DNA from: Allium sativum
Taxonomy: Eukaryota > Streptophyta > Magnoliopsida > Asparagales > Amaryllidaceae
Reading direction: 5' to 3'
Assembly: GCA_030737875.1 (NCBI GenBank)
Contig: CM060925.1
Coordinates: 480,437,514-480,501,513, forward strand
DNA length: 64,000 nt
Shown here: positions 1 through 12,483 of the stretch, piece after piece
Layout: each line of letters starts with the position of its first letter
Position numbering within the stretch: the first letter of the stretch is position 1
Position numbers and translations under genes: made by a program
Notes under the pieces: model-generated
The model's input: only the letters and a program-made list of their open reading frames with translations
Databases searched by the model: none
Told to the model about the DNA's origin: nothing

Positions 1-262
1 ACTCTAGGTTTTATGTCTCCTCTTATTACCTTGGGTTGTGCATCCGGTTGTGGATGGACAGACTAAGTAGCAAGTTACATGTGATTAGTGAGGACGATGC
101 AGTTATGCGGAGGCGAGCAGGAGGCTGGCGTATTACTTTTACTACTATCTAGTATTTCTGTTTCCGCTTTTTGAGTGCTCTGTAAGGGTTGTAGTGAGGC
201 CTTATGTACAAACTTTAGTATTTGTTGGATACCCTTTTAGGATGTTATAAAAGTTTGAAAAG
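1..262 (+). repeat. Decayed long-LTR fragment
   Basis: No coding potential. About the first 160 bases match, with substitutions, the reverse complement of roughly 63840-63965, sharing phrases such as TTTTATGTCTC and TCTTATTAC. It is therefore a plus-oriented fragment of the same LTR family that begins at 62458 on the other strand. The left part lies outside the window. Confidence 0.6.
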
Positions 263-395
263 TTTGGTATATAATGCTTTATTATTACTACCTATTGTAT
301 ATTTTCTATTATATTTTTATCCTTGCGCTGTCAGTTTGGTATATAATGCTTTATTATTACTACCTATTGAAAAGTTTGGTATATAATGTCTTAAA
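263..395. repeat. Direct repeats of about 35 bp
   Basis: A unit beginning GTTTGGTATATAATGC and ending CTACCTATT occurs at about 263-297 and 335-369. A truncated third copy starts near 376. The copies are almost identical and the spacers are AT-rich. They lie between two LTR fragments and look like a local slippage duplication. Confidence 0.75.
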
Positions 396-469
396 TTGAA
401 CGATGATTTAAAAGAAAATGTTTTGCAAACTAAAATGATTTTGTTGATAAGAAGTTAAGCAATGGAGTT

Positions 470-2170
470 AAGGAAATTAGAAACTGATTGGAGATTAGTC
501 GAGTTGAATGACTTCCTGAGTGTCGATCTGATGTTGGTTTCGGCGTTTGGGGTTGATAATTAGGGAGTTTTTCTCTTACTAGTTTGCAGTTAGGGACTGA
601 TGAATGTGGAAGAATAGCGATTTGTGAATATATGGAAAAGTTTTCTAATTTTAAAAAGTGATATTTTCTGAAATATAGAAAATAAATAGTTATGATAGAT
701 GGAAATGTTTTTTCCAAGAATCGTGAGAGGCTAAACGAGTTTGGAGAAAATATCTGGGTAAAGATATTAAAGAAAATTTGGGAAATGATAAATTTAATTA
801 ATGGAATATTAATTAAAGGACCCAATGATTGTTTGATGCTTTGTATGAATGTTTATTTTTCTTCGATAGTTAAATAATCGATTATCGAAGTATTGACCAA
901 TATCGTTGTCAATATGGAGAGACCGGTTGGATTATTATCCTAGAACCACTACATATTACCAGTAGCGTTGCGAATCAGATTATATGAAGACAATCCAAGA
1001 TGGAGTAAAGTGCAAGGGGTTTATTTTAATCCTAGGTAGAAATTGCCTAAGATGGATTAATGGAAATTGTGCCTTCAGTTTCGTTCAATCCGAAAACGAA
1101 CTTGTATGGATGAATGTTTGACAGAGTATTTCCAATGATCGCATAAGTTGGTCTATACAAATATACATTTGGTGGTGGAGCATTTATTCTCTTAGCATAA
1201 TATCCTGAATATATTTGTGCAAATCAATAAGTGGTTAACAAATCTAAAAATGTGGCATTCGAAGTGATTGTGCTATCAAAGAAAGGTAAGTAATTGTAAC
1301 CTTAAGCCTTACAACTGGGAAGTAAAAAAAATTGGGCAGACGGAATGGCTTAGTGGGTCGCTCCCAACTAATGTGTTTTATGACTTATCTAATGAAAATT
1401 CATTTCCTTCTTTAATCCATCGATGATGTCCCTTTCGGGAAAACGGTTGCTGATTCTAACCGTTGGGGATATACATTCGATACACTCAAGCGAAATGAGT
1501 GGTCGGTCATGTGTGGTCGGGTTGCAAGATATTATTGTTTAACCCAGTGTATTCCCCTCTAGAGATACTCTATCAGAAGGTGGTTCCATATCTCGTCATA
1601 GTTGGAAATCCATTGCCTAATAAGCACCCACAGTTTTGATTGTATACTATGCATGTGGAGCGCGGGATGCAAGCGTTCTGCTAGATTGCTATTTACTTGA
1701 TTTATACACTCGTATCATATCAGAATAGTATTGATTTTAAAGAATGTTTTGGATTATCGTAAGGTAAAAACCATCTTATTTTTGTGTTGTTCGGTTTTAT
1801 GATTATCCTTTATTTTAAAAGGAATTTAAAAAGTTAAACCAAGTGGTTGGTGTTTACTCACACCAATCCCATGAATAACCCAGAGTTTATTTTGTTTTGT
1901 TTTACCTTAAACTCTTGGGTGCCCAAATTTGTATGGGCAGTCAAGTATTTCAAGTGTTTAGAGATATACTTAGAGAAGCTTGGGGCAGGAAGCTACAATG
2001 TTAGATATATATAGAGTTTATTCCGTTGTATTGTATATGTGATGTGCTCTGATGATGTATGTAAGTACAACTTTGTATTTCAAAGCTTGTTATACATATT
2101 ATATTTTATTTCGCTGCGATGCGAGATTCTATTTTGTTGTTTTTGTTTCTTCTTCTATCGTTTTCTTCTT
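470..2170 (+). repeat. Degraded 3' half of a long gypsy LTR
   Basis: Around 470-610 the sequence matches 59810-59935 inside the solo LTR, sharing GATCTGATGTTGGTTTCGG. From about 820 to 2170 it matches the reverse complement of 39000-40300 in the giant-LTR element, including GGAGAGACCGGTTGGATTAT and the block around ACTCTTGGGTGCCC. It is a plus-oriented remnant of an LTR from this broad family. No target duplication was found, so it is an eroded fragment and not an intact solo LTR. Open frames here are short and not conserved. Confidence 0.75.
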
Positions 2171-2254
2171 TAATTCATATTGATTCATATTTCTGTGCAA
2201 TTTAGGTTGGACGTGTGGTGTATTTAGTTAACTCAAATGGTGCGGATTTATGGG

Positions 2255-2705
2255 CCATTACATTCCTGGATGACTTGTATGGATGTCTGACAGAGTATTT
2301 CTTGAGGATCACGTACCTTGATTTTTACAAATATACTAAGCTTGATGGCGAAGAAGGAAACTTTTTTTTATCTTAACACCAGAGTATATTTGTGGACGTC
2401 AACTAGTGATTTGATGGTTCTAATGGTGTGGCATTCGAAGTTAATGTGATTTTCTCTGAATGGTAAATCGTGACCTCAAGCCTCTTTAATTGGGAAATGA
2501 CAAAAATCGGGAAGGCATCATCGCTATATGGGTCATTCCCATTAGGGTGTATTGTCGCCATCTAGAGAAAATTCATTTGTTCTTCTTTTGTTTCTATATC
2601 TCCTGGGAATACAGTGGTTGCGCAACCGTAGGGTGACAATATATTTGATACACTCAAGTTGAATGAGTGGTCGGTCATGTGTGGTCAGGTTGCAAGATGT
2701 TTATG
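2255..2705 (+). repeat. Second fragment of the same long-LTR family
   Basis: Matches the reverse complement of about 39640-40090, from GGATGACTTGTATGGATG to GGTTGCAAGATGTT. The segment at 1050-2170 contains the same homologous interval, so the family is represented twice in tandem, with the second copy starting in the middle of the LTR. Homology stops abruptly near 2705. Confidence 0.7.
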
Positions 2706-4389
2706 TTGAAAATCATATCCAAAATCTATAACAACGTTTGTAGCCAAGAATCGAGTGAAAAAATCATATTCGAGTTAGTGTGAATCACTTCGAAACTACA
2801 GACTCGAATCTTTAGATCAAAGTCATCATGCATCGAATGATATATGTACCACTATAATGATGACATACACTACTTAGTATTTTATTGATTAAAAATAGGA
2901 AAGAATAACCTTCTTTTTTACGTTATTGTTTTTTATTTACATTTTAAAAGCACTTATGGAGTCTTACCGTTGACTAATCAATTAAACACTTTTTGACTTG
3001 TTGCTATATATGTACATATGTATGCAACAACTTCTCTTCGTCAAAAATTTGATAATCCAAAAAAATAATTCTCTTTTTGGTCACAGTTTCAATTTTTCAT
3101 TGTACTATTTTTCTTATACAAACAAACATAAGAAATGAGTTCAAAATCATTATTAAATAACAAGTGTAAACCCGTGCTACGCACAAGGCGCTTTTTTTTT
3201 TAATGAGCATTTTTTGAAATATTCTGGTAATCTAAATGTGAAACTTAAGATTTTAGATTGTAATTTTTTCGGATTATTTTCTTTCAAAAATTAATTAACA
3301 ATCCTAAACGGTGAAATATTCGAAGAATGTTATGTCAAATTTTATATTTTATCTTTTAATAGGGAATTAGATCTAGATTGTTGTACCAATTTTATGTTTT
3401 ATTTTTTGTTTTCAAAGTCACTCACATATCTTAATCATGCAAATAATAATTTGGATGAAAAAAGCACATGCATCATATTTTGTTTATAAAAAGTATTGTA
3501 AATACATAATTGATGGTTACTTTTGAAATAAAAAATATCGGACATTCTATTTTTTGTTCTTTCTTAAACATCCCTAAAATGCAAGGAAACAAAGTTCAAA
3601 TTACCCATGATTATGAGCTTTATTTTTTTATTGTATGTGGAGAAGTGATATTCAATTTCTTAAGTTTTTCCCATGTGGGAGTAGTTTTTATTCGAAAACA
3701 TTTATGATTAAGCATAAAAACTGGAACACACAATCAATTGTTTTGAATAAAAAGTAAAAAATTAATCGAACATCATATTTATAGTATGACATAAATATAT
3801 AAATTACTTTTAATTATTTCATTTTTTTGAACTGAAATTCGTGTGTGCCCATTCAAATCTTATATGTACATTCAAGTTGAGAAAACAATAGATGCATTGA
3901 GCACCCATACCTCGCACATGGATATGGGAAAAAATAATCTAGTTTTATAATACTTATATCCACAATTGAAACATTGCACGACATTAATAATAGCTACCAT
4001 ATAAGATGAAGATTGCAAATATATTTGTATTTAGAGGATAACTCAAATCGCTAATCAAAGAGAGGCAAAATTATCATCGAAATTGGAAAGAAATGGATTT
4101 CACGTCCCATATAGCATACCAAGGATATATACAGAGCTTATAGATAGTTGTTAATATTCTTGTTAAATTGTGAAGTTGAAGGCATGCAAGTATCATACTG
4201 TTATAACAATGGAATTTCAAAAAAAAAAACATTAATGATTTAAATATGCATATAACATAAACACAGCCAAATAGAAACAAAGAATTGGAAGATCTAAAAG
4301 AAGGTTGAACAATTACAACCTTAAATATGTAAATAGTAAGTATCAATAACAGACTGAATAAAGAAACTACTGGATTATGTATAACCATG
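2706..4389. other. Anonymous AT-rich spacer
   Basis: No gene is recognised. The open frames at 3510-3707 (+) and 4074-4388 (-) have no recognisable domain and AT-driven composition. Two structured spots stand out: CCCGTGCTACGCAC at 3171-3184, whose core recurs at 30909, and CCCATA...TATGGG at about 3902-3926 followed by AATCTAGT (see findings). Confidence 0.5.
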
Positions 4390-4963
4390 TGTTGGAAATT
4401 TTATGAATTAATTAAAATATGAAATAAGCTTGTGATGCCTCCTATTTGTGAATAGTCCCACATCATGGGATTATAAGAAAGATGCAAGTATTTATACTTG
4501 TTTCTAAGAAGTCATATTGGGGCCTTGGGCTCCCAATGCATGCTTTGTTGTGAGGAGGGAGACCATGCATCATGACCACCACACACGCGCGCGCGACCGA
4601 CCGACCGACTCGACCCGGCCCGGCTCGGTTCGGTTCGGTTTGGGATTGGGTTTGGGCCTTGGGCCTTGGGTATGTGGTGTAGACACTTATATTTTGGTTC
4701 CAGAAAACACTGCATTTTTCGAACCAATTTTTAAATATGGAAAATATTTCTGAGCTGACTTTTATATGAAGCGGTAAACTTTTGACCAAGTATTTCGCAG
4801 ATCCATTTTTCCTCCACTGACCAGTATTTTCGTTCAGCCATAATCCCGTCTATATATTATCTTCAGTTGTAGACGAGATTGGTACAGAAAAAAAACTGTT
4901 TTTCTCTTCCTCCGCCATTACAAAAATATTCTTTCAGAAATTTTCGAGCAGTTAAATTCGAAA
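4390..4963 (+). repeat. Copia LTR 1 (5' end of array)
   Basis: Starts TGTTGGAAATT. The right limit given is where the third LTR stops matching, so it is a minimum: copies 1 and 2 stay similar into the internal region, and no clear tRNA primer site was recognised between here and the gag ATG at 5160. It contains a TATATATT box at 4853-4860. It also has a GC-rich block at about 4585-4680, with CGACCGACCGACC facing CGGTTCGGTTCGG, able to form an imperfect hairpin. Confidence 0.8.
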
Positions 4964-5159
4964 GTGCAAATCTGCACTGATTTGTTTGTGCATAGCAAAT
5001 CAGTTATTCATTTTAAAGAGGTTGTTTTATCCTAGAGGCGGCGGCGGAAGTACGAACTGGTTTTGCACCACCGACCAGATCGCTGAATCGTCTTCAAGAA
5101 AGCGACAAAGTACGTGACTCAGCCATTATTTTTCAACAATTTGAAGACGAACAGAAACA

Positions 5160-5606
5160 ATGGCTTCGACAACAACCATAGATGATGCTGCCCCTCCCTC
5201 TGCATTCCAGATCCCATTGGTGACTACTGCCCTGTTTTGTTTCGAAGGTCTGCACTTCAAACGATGGCGTCAGAAGATGGAGTTCTACCTGACGATGAGG
5301 AAGGTGGCTGCTGCTCTGACCATCGACAAACCGCAGCTGCCAGACAAGCCTGACGGAACTGATGAAGCGCAGATGACATCCTGGACTGAGCAATCAAAGC
5401 TGTTGCAGACCTGGACTGAACAGGATTATCTGTGCAAGAATTTTATTCTGAACGGATTGAGCGATGATCTGTACGATTACTATAACTCAGAGGACAAGAC
5501 AGCAAAGCAGATCTGGGAAGCGCTACAAAGGAAATACGATACAGGAGGCAGGGGCAAAGAAGTATGCTGTAAGCCGTTATCTCAAGTACCAGATGACAGA
5601 CGATAG
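5160..5606 (+). pseudogene. Copia copy 1, gag N-terminal open segment
   Basis: 148 codons from the ATG after a leader. It contains the copia Gag signature FKRWRQKMEFYL and LSDDLYDYYNS...IWEAL. It ends in a shifted tail because AG is missing from the GATACAGAGG run present in copy 2, so the last 20 or so residues are not Gag. In the true frame translation would continue for about 30 codons and then meet TAG at 5635. Confidence 0.85.
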
Positions 5607-5637
5607 GTCAGTAGAGATGCAGTCTCATGAGCTGTAG

Positions 5638-7710
5638 AAAATAGATCATGAGATCATCTCCGAAGGTATGGTTTTGGATGAACAGTTTCAAATTGCTGTT
5701 ATTATTGACAAACTGCACCCAGGTTGGAAAGATTTTAAAATTTTCTTACGGCATAAGACTAAGGAATTTTCCTTAGCGAGTTTGATCACTCACCTTCGCA
5801 TTAAGGAGGCGGCACGCAAACAGGACCAGAAAGAGGAAGTGTTGTTTGTTTCAAACAACAACACTAAAAAGACCAAACCCGCAGTTCTGAAACCAAACCA
5901 GAAGTCTTTTAAGAATCAGAACAGACGCAACAAACAGAATGAGAATCCGCAAGGAAACCCAAAAGGACAGCAAAAATCAGCCCAAAAGAATGACTCTGGA
6001 CAGTTGTTTCTATGTTACAACTGTGGAAAACCAGGTCCTATGGCACGAAAGTGTCGGAACAAGCCTAGCTCTGTACCACATGCTAACTTGACTGAGGAGA
6101 AGCCTATTATGGCTATGATTACTGAGATTCACCTTGTTGGTGGATCAGAGGGTTGGTGGGTAGACACTGGTGCTTCTCGCCATGTCTGCTATGATCGTGC
6201 TATGTTTTCCACATACACGGCTGCTGATGATCAGAAAGTGTTGCTAGGAGATTCTCACACCACTAAAGTTGCAGGGATTGGAAACATTGAGATCAAGTTT
6301 ACCTCTGGAAAGACTGTGATCCTCAAAGATGTTTTGCATACTCCAGAGATGAGGAAGAATCTGGTGTCTGGCTATCTCCTCAATAAGGCAGGGTTTACTC
6401 AATTTATTGGGGCTGATTTGTATACCATAGTGTATAAGGGAAACTTTGTAGGAAAGGGTTATGCTTGTGAGCGAATGTTCAAATTAAATGTTGAATCTAA
6501 TAAAGTGAATAATTCTTCTTATATGTTGTGTGATTTTAATATTTGGCACTCTAGATTATGTCATGTTAATAAACGGATAATTCATAACATGAGCACTCTA
6601 GATATGATACCTAAGATAGCAGAATCTGAATCTGATAAATGTGAATTCTGTACACAAGCAAAAATCACAAAGAAACCTCATAAATCTGTTGATAGAGAAT
6701 CTGAACCCTTAGACTTGATTCATTCTGACATATGTGAACTTGATGGCACATTGACTAGACATGGACATCGTTATTTTATCACTTTTATCGATGATTGTTT
6801 TGATTCCACATATGTTTATCTTATGAAAAATAAAAGTGATTCTTTTGACATGTTTAAAACATTCAAAACTGAGATTGAGAATCAAACAAATAGGAAAATC
6901 AAGAGATTTCGTAGTGATAGAGGAACAGAATATGAATCTAATTCAATTCTGGGCTTCTATAAATTACATGGTATTGTACATGAGAGAACTGCACCCTATT
7001 CACCTGAAATGAACGGTAAAGTTGAAAGAAAAAATAGGACTTTTACCGAATTAGTAGTTGCCATTCTACTAAATTCTAGTGCAGCAAAACATTGGTGGGG
7101 GGATATTTTATTGACTGTATGTTATGTTCTAAATAGAATCCCTAAATCTAAGTATAAAATTTCACCTTATGAAATTTTAAAGAATCATAAACCCAATGTC
7201 TCATACTTTAGAACTTGGGGTTGTCTAGCATATGTTCGCATTCCAGACCCTAAGAGAATAAAATTGGCAAGTAGAGCATATGAATGTGTATTTGTAGGCT
7301 ATGCTACTTATAGCAAAGCATATCGATTTTATGATATAAATGCACATAACATAATTGAATCAAATGATGCCGATTTTTATGAAACTAAATTTCCTTTTAA
7401 ATTAAGGAATAGTGGGGGCATATCAAGTACGCCTATTAGAACAGAACTTAATAAAAGTTCTGAAGCTGAACCTAGAAGAAGTAAAAGAGCAAGAACCGTA
7501 AAAGATTTTGGTTCGGATTTTAGCGCTTTTACTATAGAGGAGGATCCCTCAAACCTCCAAGAGGCCTTATCTTCTTTAGATGCCGATTTCTGGCGAGAGG
7601 CTATAAATAATGAGATGGATTCTCTTGAATCCAATAAGACTTGGCCTTTGGCAGATTTACCCCCTGGTTGTAAATCTATAGGCTGTAAATGGGTACTTAA
7701 AAAGAACTAA
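5638..7710 (+). pseudogene. Copia copy 1, gag C-terminus, protease, integrase, RT N-terminus
   Basis: Longest intact stretch of copy 1, about 690 codons. The basic Gag tail (FKNQNRRNKQNENPQ) is followed by a knuckle reading C-x2-C-x4-P where a His is required. The protease WVDTGASRHVC is intact. GAG-pre-integrase HSRLCHV...CEFC has its two H and two C residues. The integrase core shows HSDI, DDC, DRGTEYESN and PEMNGKVERKNRT. RT begins with WPLADLPPGCKSIGCKWVLK and then shifts out of frame in an A run. Confidence 0.9.
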
Positions 7711-8009
7711 AACCTGATGGTACTATAGATAAATACAAAGCACGACTAGTAGCTAAAGGTTTTAGACAAAAAGAAAATATAGATTTCTTCGATACTTTTT
7801 CACCTGTAACTAGAATAACATCCATACGAGTATTAATCTCACTTGCTTCCATTCATAATTTACTAATACACCAAATGGATGTTAAAACCGCTTTTTTGAA
7901 CGGTGAATTAGATGAAGAAATTTATATGGACCAGCCTGATGGATTTGTAGTACATGGTCAAGAACATAAAGTATGCAAATTAGATAAATCATTATATGGT
8001 TTAAAATAA

Positions 8010-9086
8010 GCACCTAAACAATGGCATGAAAAATTTGATAACTTAATCATTTCAAATGGTTTTAAAGTTAATGAAAGTGACAAATGCATTTATTACAAAT
8101 TTGAGAATGACATTTGCACTATTATATGCCTTTATGTAGATGACCTACTCATCTTTGGGTTAAACATTCATTCCATAAATTCAGTCAAATCCTTATTAAG
8201 TGCCAATTTTGACATGAAAGATCTAGGTGAGGCGAGTGTAATCCTTGGTATTAAAATTACTAGGTCAGAAAAGGGAATTTCTTTGGATCAGTCTCATTAC
8301 ATTGAGAAGATACTAAAGAAATATAATTACTTTGACTGTAAACCTGCATGTACACCATACGATCCAAGTGTAAAGTTATTTAAGAACACTGGTGAAGGTG
8401 TAAGACAGTCTGATTATGCGAGCATCATTGGCAGCCTTCGGTATGCCACTGATTGTACTAGACCCGACATTGCCTATGTCGTGGGATTATTGTGCAGGTT
8501 TACCAGTAGACCTAGTATAGAGCACTGGCATGCTATTGAAAGGGTAATGAGATACCTTAAACGAACTATGAACCTAGGATTACATTATGAAAAGTTTCCA
8601 GCTGTACTTGAAGGATTCTCAGATGCAGACTGGAATACTTTATCAGATGATTCTAAAGCGACCAGTGGCTATATATTTAGCATCGCTGGAGGAGCTGTTT
8701 CTTGGAAATCCAAGAAACATACTATTTTGGCTCAGTCCACTATGGAGTCTGAGATGATAGCTAGTGCTACAGCTAGTGAAGAAGCAGAGTATTTGAGAAA
8801 TCTGCTAGCAGAGATTCCTTTATGGGAAAAATCGATACCGGCTGTGTTGATACATTGTGATAGTACCGCGGCTACTGCAAAAGTTCAGAAGCGTTATTAT
8901 AACGGTAAAAGACAACAAATACGTCGTAAGCACAACGCGGTTAGAGAGCTAATCTCTACAGGTACCATTAGAGTAGATTACGTACGTAGCGAAGAAAATT
9001 TGGCAGATCCTTTGACGAAAGGACTGTCCAGAGAGAAAGTCCATAATTCTTCTAAAAGAATGGGACTATTGCCCTTAGATTGTTGA
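8010..9086 (+). pseudogene. Copia copy 1, RT C-terminus and RNase H
   Basis: Open after TAA 8007-8009. It starts [13 protein letters not shown], has YVDDLLIFG (8133 onward), then the RNase H block [31 protein letters not shown] and HCDST, and the copia C-terminal signature [11 protein letters not shown]. Catalytic-type Asp and Glu residues are present. The only lesion in this part is the leading nonsense codon, which copy 2 shares. Confidence 0.9.
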
Positions 9087-9601
9087 GTCACGCACAATGG
9101 TAACCCGACCTAAATGACAGGAGATCCCAAGAAATAGGTTCAATGGGTAAAAACAAGTTGTGTAGTGATAGAAGTTGAATATGCTATATAATAAACTAAG
9201 AAGCATGTATTCCTGAAGTGATAGAGGATGAGTTAATAGAAACTCTTAATGAGATCTATACTCTATTTGGAGTGGAGTACCTACCTTCAGGAGTACTCTT
9301 GATTGACTCACCTGTGTGAATGTGGAAATGTGGTCGTTTCCTATGGAGTTTTGGGCAAAACTTCTAGAGCGTTCACTAAACTGGGATAGACGTGTATGGC
9401 CATAAATGCACGGGCTTAATTGATTGCACTATAGAAGAGATTGTGTGTGGTTTGATGTCAGGAATATAGTTCAAGACTACGTGTCACTCTAGTAAAAACT
9501 GAATCTTATTCACTATGCAAAGGTTCAAGTCGGATGACACCTTTGTTTATGCACAGTCTTATATTTTTATAAACTGCTCGATAATATTTTAAAAAAAATC
9601 A
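9087..9601 (+). other. Copia copy 1 3' untranslated region
   Basis: Runs from the pol stop to the polypurine tract. There is no open frame of note. It is nearly identical to 14210-14516 plus 28331-28537 in copy 2, where the Tat element has inserted. The uninterrupted target here reads GGGATAGACGTGTATGG, which shows what the disrupted site looked like. Confidence 0.8.
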
Positions 9602-9611
9602 AGTGGGGGAT
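9602..9611 (+). promoter_or_regulatory. Copia polypurine tract (middle LTR)
   Basis: AGTGGGGGAT lies directly against the LTR start at 9612 and is the plus-strand primer site for reverse transcription. The same tract precedes LTR 3 at 28538-28548. Confidence 0.85.
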
Positions 9612-10186
9612 TGTTGGAAATTTTATGAAATATTTAAAATATGAAATAAGTTTATGATGCCTCCTATTTGTGAATAGTCCCACATCATGGGATTATAAGA
9701 AAGATGCAAGTATTTATACTTGTTTCTAAGAAGTCATATTGGGGCCTTGGGCTCCCAATGCATGATTTGTTGTGAGGAGGGAGACCATGCATCATGACCA
9801 CCACACACGCGCGCGCGACCGACCGACCGACCCGACTCGGCCCGGCCCGGTTCGGTTCGGTTCGGGATTGGGCTTGGGCCTTGGGCCTTGGCTATGTGGT
9901 GTAGACACTTATATTTTTGGTCCAGAAAACACTACATTTTTCGAAAAAGTTTGTAAATACGGAAAATATTTCTGAGCCGACTTTTATATGAAGCGGTAAA
10001 CTTTTGACCAAGTATTTCGCAGATCCTATTTTCCTCCACTGACCAGTATTTTCATTCAGCCCTAATCCCGTCTATATATTATCTGCAGTTGTAGACGAGA
10101 TTGGTACAGAAAAAAAAACTGTTTTTCTCTTCCTCCGCCATTACAAAAATATTCTTTCAGATATTTTCGAGCAGTTAAATTCGAAA
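9612..10186 (+). repeat. Copia LTR 2 (shared middle LTR)
   Basis: Serves as 3' LTR of copy 1 and 5' LTR of copy 2. Starts TGTTGGAAATT; TATATATT at 10073-10080; GC-rich CGACCGACC / GGTTCGGTTCGG block near 9815-9870. The right limit is the minimum defined by LTR 3. Confidence 0.85.
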
Positions 10187-10739
10187 GTGCAAATCTGCAC
10201 TGATTTGTTTGTGTAAAGCAATTCAGTTATTCATTTTAAAGAGGTTGTTTTATCCTAGAGGCGGCGGCGGAAGTACGAACTGGTTTTGCACCACCGACTA
10301 GATCGCCGAATCGTCTTCAAGAAAGCGACAAAGTACGTGACTTAGCCATTGTTTTCCAACAATTTGAAGACGAACAGAAACAATGGCTTCGACAACAACC
10401 ATAGATGATGCTGCCCCTCCCTCTGCATTCCAGATCCCATTGGTGACTGCTGCCCCGTTTCGTTTCGAAGGTCTGCACTTCAAACGATGGCGTCAGAAGA
10501 TGGAGTTCTACTTGACGATGAGGAAGGTGGCTGCTGCTCTGACCACCGACAAACCGCAGCTGCCAGACAAGCCTGGTGGAACCGATGAAGCGCAGATGAC
10601 ATCCTGGACTGAACAATCAAAGCAGTTGCAGACCTGGACTGAACAGGATTATCTGTGCAAGAATTTTATTCTGAACGGATTGAGCGATGATCTGTACGAT
10701 TACTATAACTCAGAGGACAAGACATCAAAGCAGATCTAG

Positions 10740-12233
10740 GAAGCGCTGCAGAAGAAATACGATACAGAGGAGGCAGAGGCAAAGAAGTATGCTGTAAGCC
10801 GCTATCTCAAGTACCAGATGACAGACGATAGGTCAGTAGTGATGCAGTCTCATGAGCTACATAAAATAGCTCATGAGATCATCTCCGAAGGTATGATTTT
10901 GGATGAACAGTTTCAAATTGTTGTTATTATTGACAAACTGCCCACAGGTTGGAAAGATTTTAAAATTTTCTTACGGCATAAGACTAAGGAATTTTCCTTA
11001 GGGAGTTTGATCACTCGCCTTCGAATTGAGGAGGCACGCAAACAGGACCAGAAAGAGGAAGTGTTGTTTGTTTCAAACAACAACACTAAAAAGACCAAAC
11101 CCGCAGTTCTGAAACCAAACCAGAAGTCTTTTAAGAATCAGAACAAACGCAACAAACAGAATGGGAATCCGCAAGGAAACCCAAAAGGACAGCAAAAATC
11201 AGCCCAAAAGAATGACTCTGGACAGTTGTTTCTATGTTACAACTGTGGAAAACCAGGTCATATGGCACGAATGTGTCGGAACAAGCCTAGCTCTGTACCA
11301 CAGGCTAACTTGACTGAGGAGGAGCCTCTTATGGCTATGATTACTGAGATTCACCTTGTTGGTGGATCAGAGGGTTCGTGGGTAGACATTGGTGCTTCTC
11401 GCCATGTCTGCTATGATCGTGCTATGTTTTCCACATACACGGCTGCTGATGATCAGAAAGTGTTGCTGGGAGATTTTCACACCACTAAAGTTGCAGGGAT
11501 TGGAAACGTTGAGATCAAGTTTACCTCTGGAAAGACTGTGATCCTCAAAGATGTTTTGCATACTCCAGAGATGAGGAAGAATCTGGTGTCTGGCTATCTC
11601 CTCAATAAGGCAGGGTTTACTCAATTTATTGGGGCTGATTTGTATACCATAGTGTATAAGGGAAACTTTGTAGGAAAGGGTTATGCTTGTGAGGGAATGT
11701 TCAAATTAAATGTTGAATCTAATAAAGTGAATAATTCTGCTTATATGTTGTGTGATTTTAATATTTGGCACTCTAGATTATGTCATGTTAATAAACGGAT
11801 AATTCATAACATGAGCACTCTAGATATGATACCTAAGATAGCAGAATTTGAATCTGATAAATGTGAATTCTATACACTAGCAAAAATTACAAAGAAACGT
11901 CATAAATCTGTTGACAGAGAATCTGAACCCTTAGACTTGATTCATTCTGACAATTGTGAACTTGATGGCACATTGACTAGACATGGACATCGTTATTTTA
12001 TCACTTTTATCGATGATTGTTCTGATTTCACATATGTTTGTCTTATGAAAAATAAAAGTGATGCTTTTGCATGTTTAAAATATTCAAAACTGAGATTGAG
12101 AATCAAACAAATAGGAAAATCAAGAGATTTCATAGTGATAGAGGAACAGAATATGAATCTAATTCAATTCTGGACTTCTATAAATTACATGGTATTGTAC
12201 ATGAGAGAACTGCACCCTATTCACCTGAAATGA
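10740..12233 (+). pseudogene. Copia copy 2, gag C-terminus to integrase core
   Basis: Open after TAG 10737. It includes the rest of Gag (KYAVSRYLKYQMTDDRS), an intact CCHC knuckle, the altered protease (DIGA), GAG-pre-integrase and the start of the integrase core. The last 50 or so codons are out of frame after a 1-base loss near 12070. The integrase core resumes in another frame at about 12071-12334, with DRGTEYESN and PEMNGKAERKNRT, until the next 1-base loss. Confidence 0.85.
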
Positions 12234-12483
12234 ACGGTAAAGCTGAAAGAAAAAATAGGACTTTTACCGAATTAGTAGTTGCCATCCTACTAAATTCTGG
12301 TGCAGCAAAACATTGGTGGGGGGTATTTTATTGACTATATGTTATGTTCTAAATAGAATCCCATAATCTAAGAATAAAATTTCACCTTATGAAATTTTAA
12401 AGAATCATAAACCCAATGTCTCATACTTTAGAACTTGGGGTTGTCTAGCATATGTTTGCATTCCAGACCCTAAGAGAATAAAA

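Larger units (their letters stand above)
5160..9086 (+). pseudogene. Copia copy 1 gag-pol polyprotein, broken
   Basis: Once encoded the whole Ty1/copia polyprotein from ATG 5160 to TGA 9084-9086. Domains in order: gag (5160-5990), zinc knuckle (6013-6054), protease with DTGA (about 6160), GAG-pre-integrase and integrase with D, D and E residues (6540-7200), RT (7650-8210) with YVDD at 8133-8144, and RNase H (8600-8900). Lesions seen against copy 2: a 2-base loss near 5543 that shifts gag; TAG at 5635-5637; His to Pro in the zinc knuckle at codon 6037-6039; a 1-base loss in an A run near 7705; TAA at 8007-8009 inside YGLK(Q)AP. It cannot make a full polyprotein. Confidence 0.9.
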
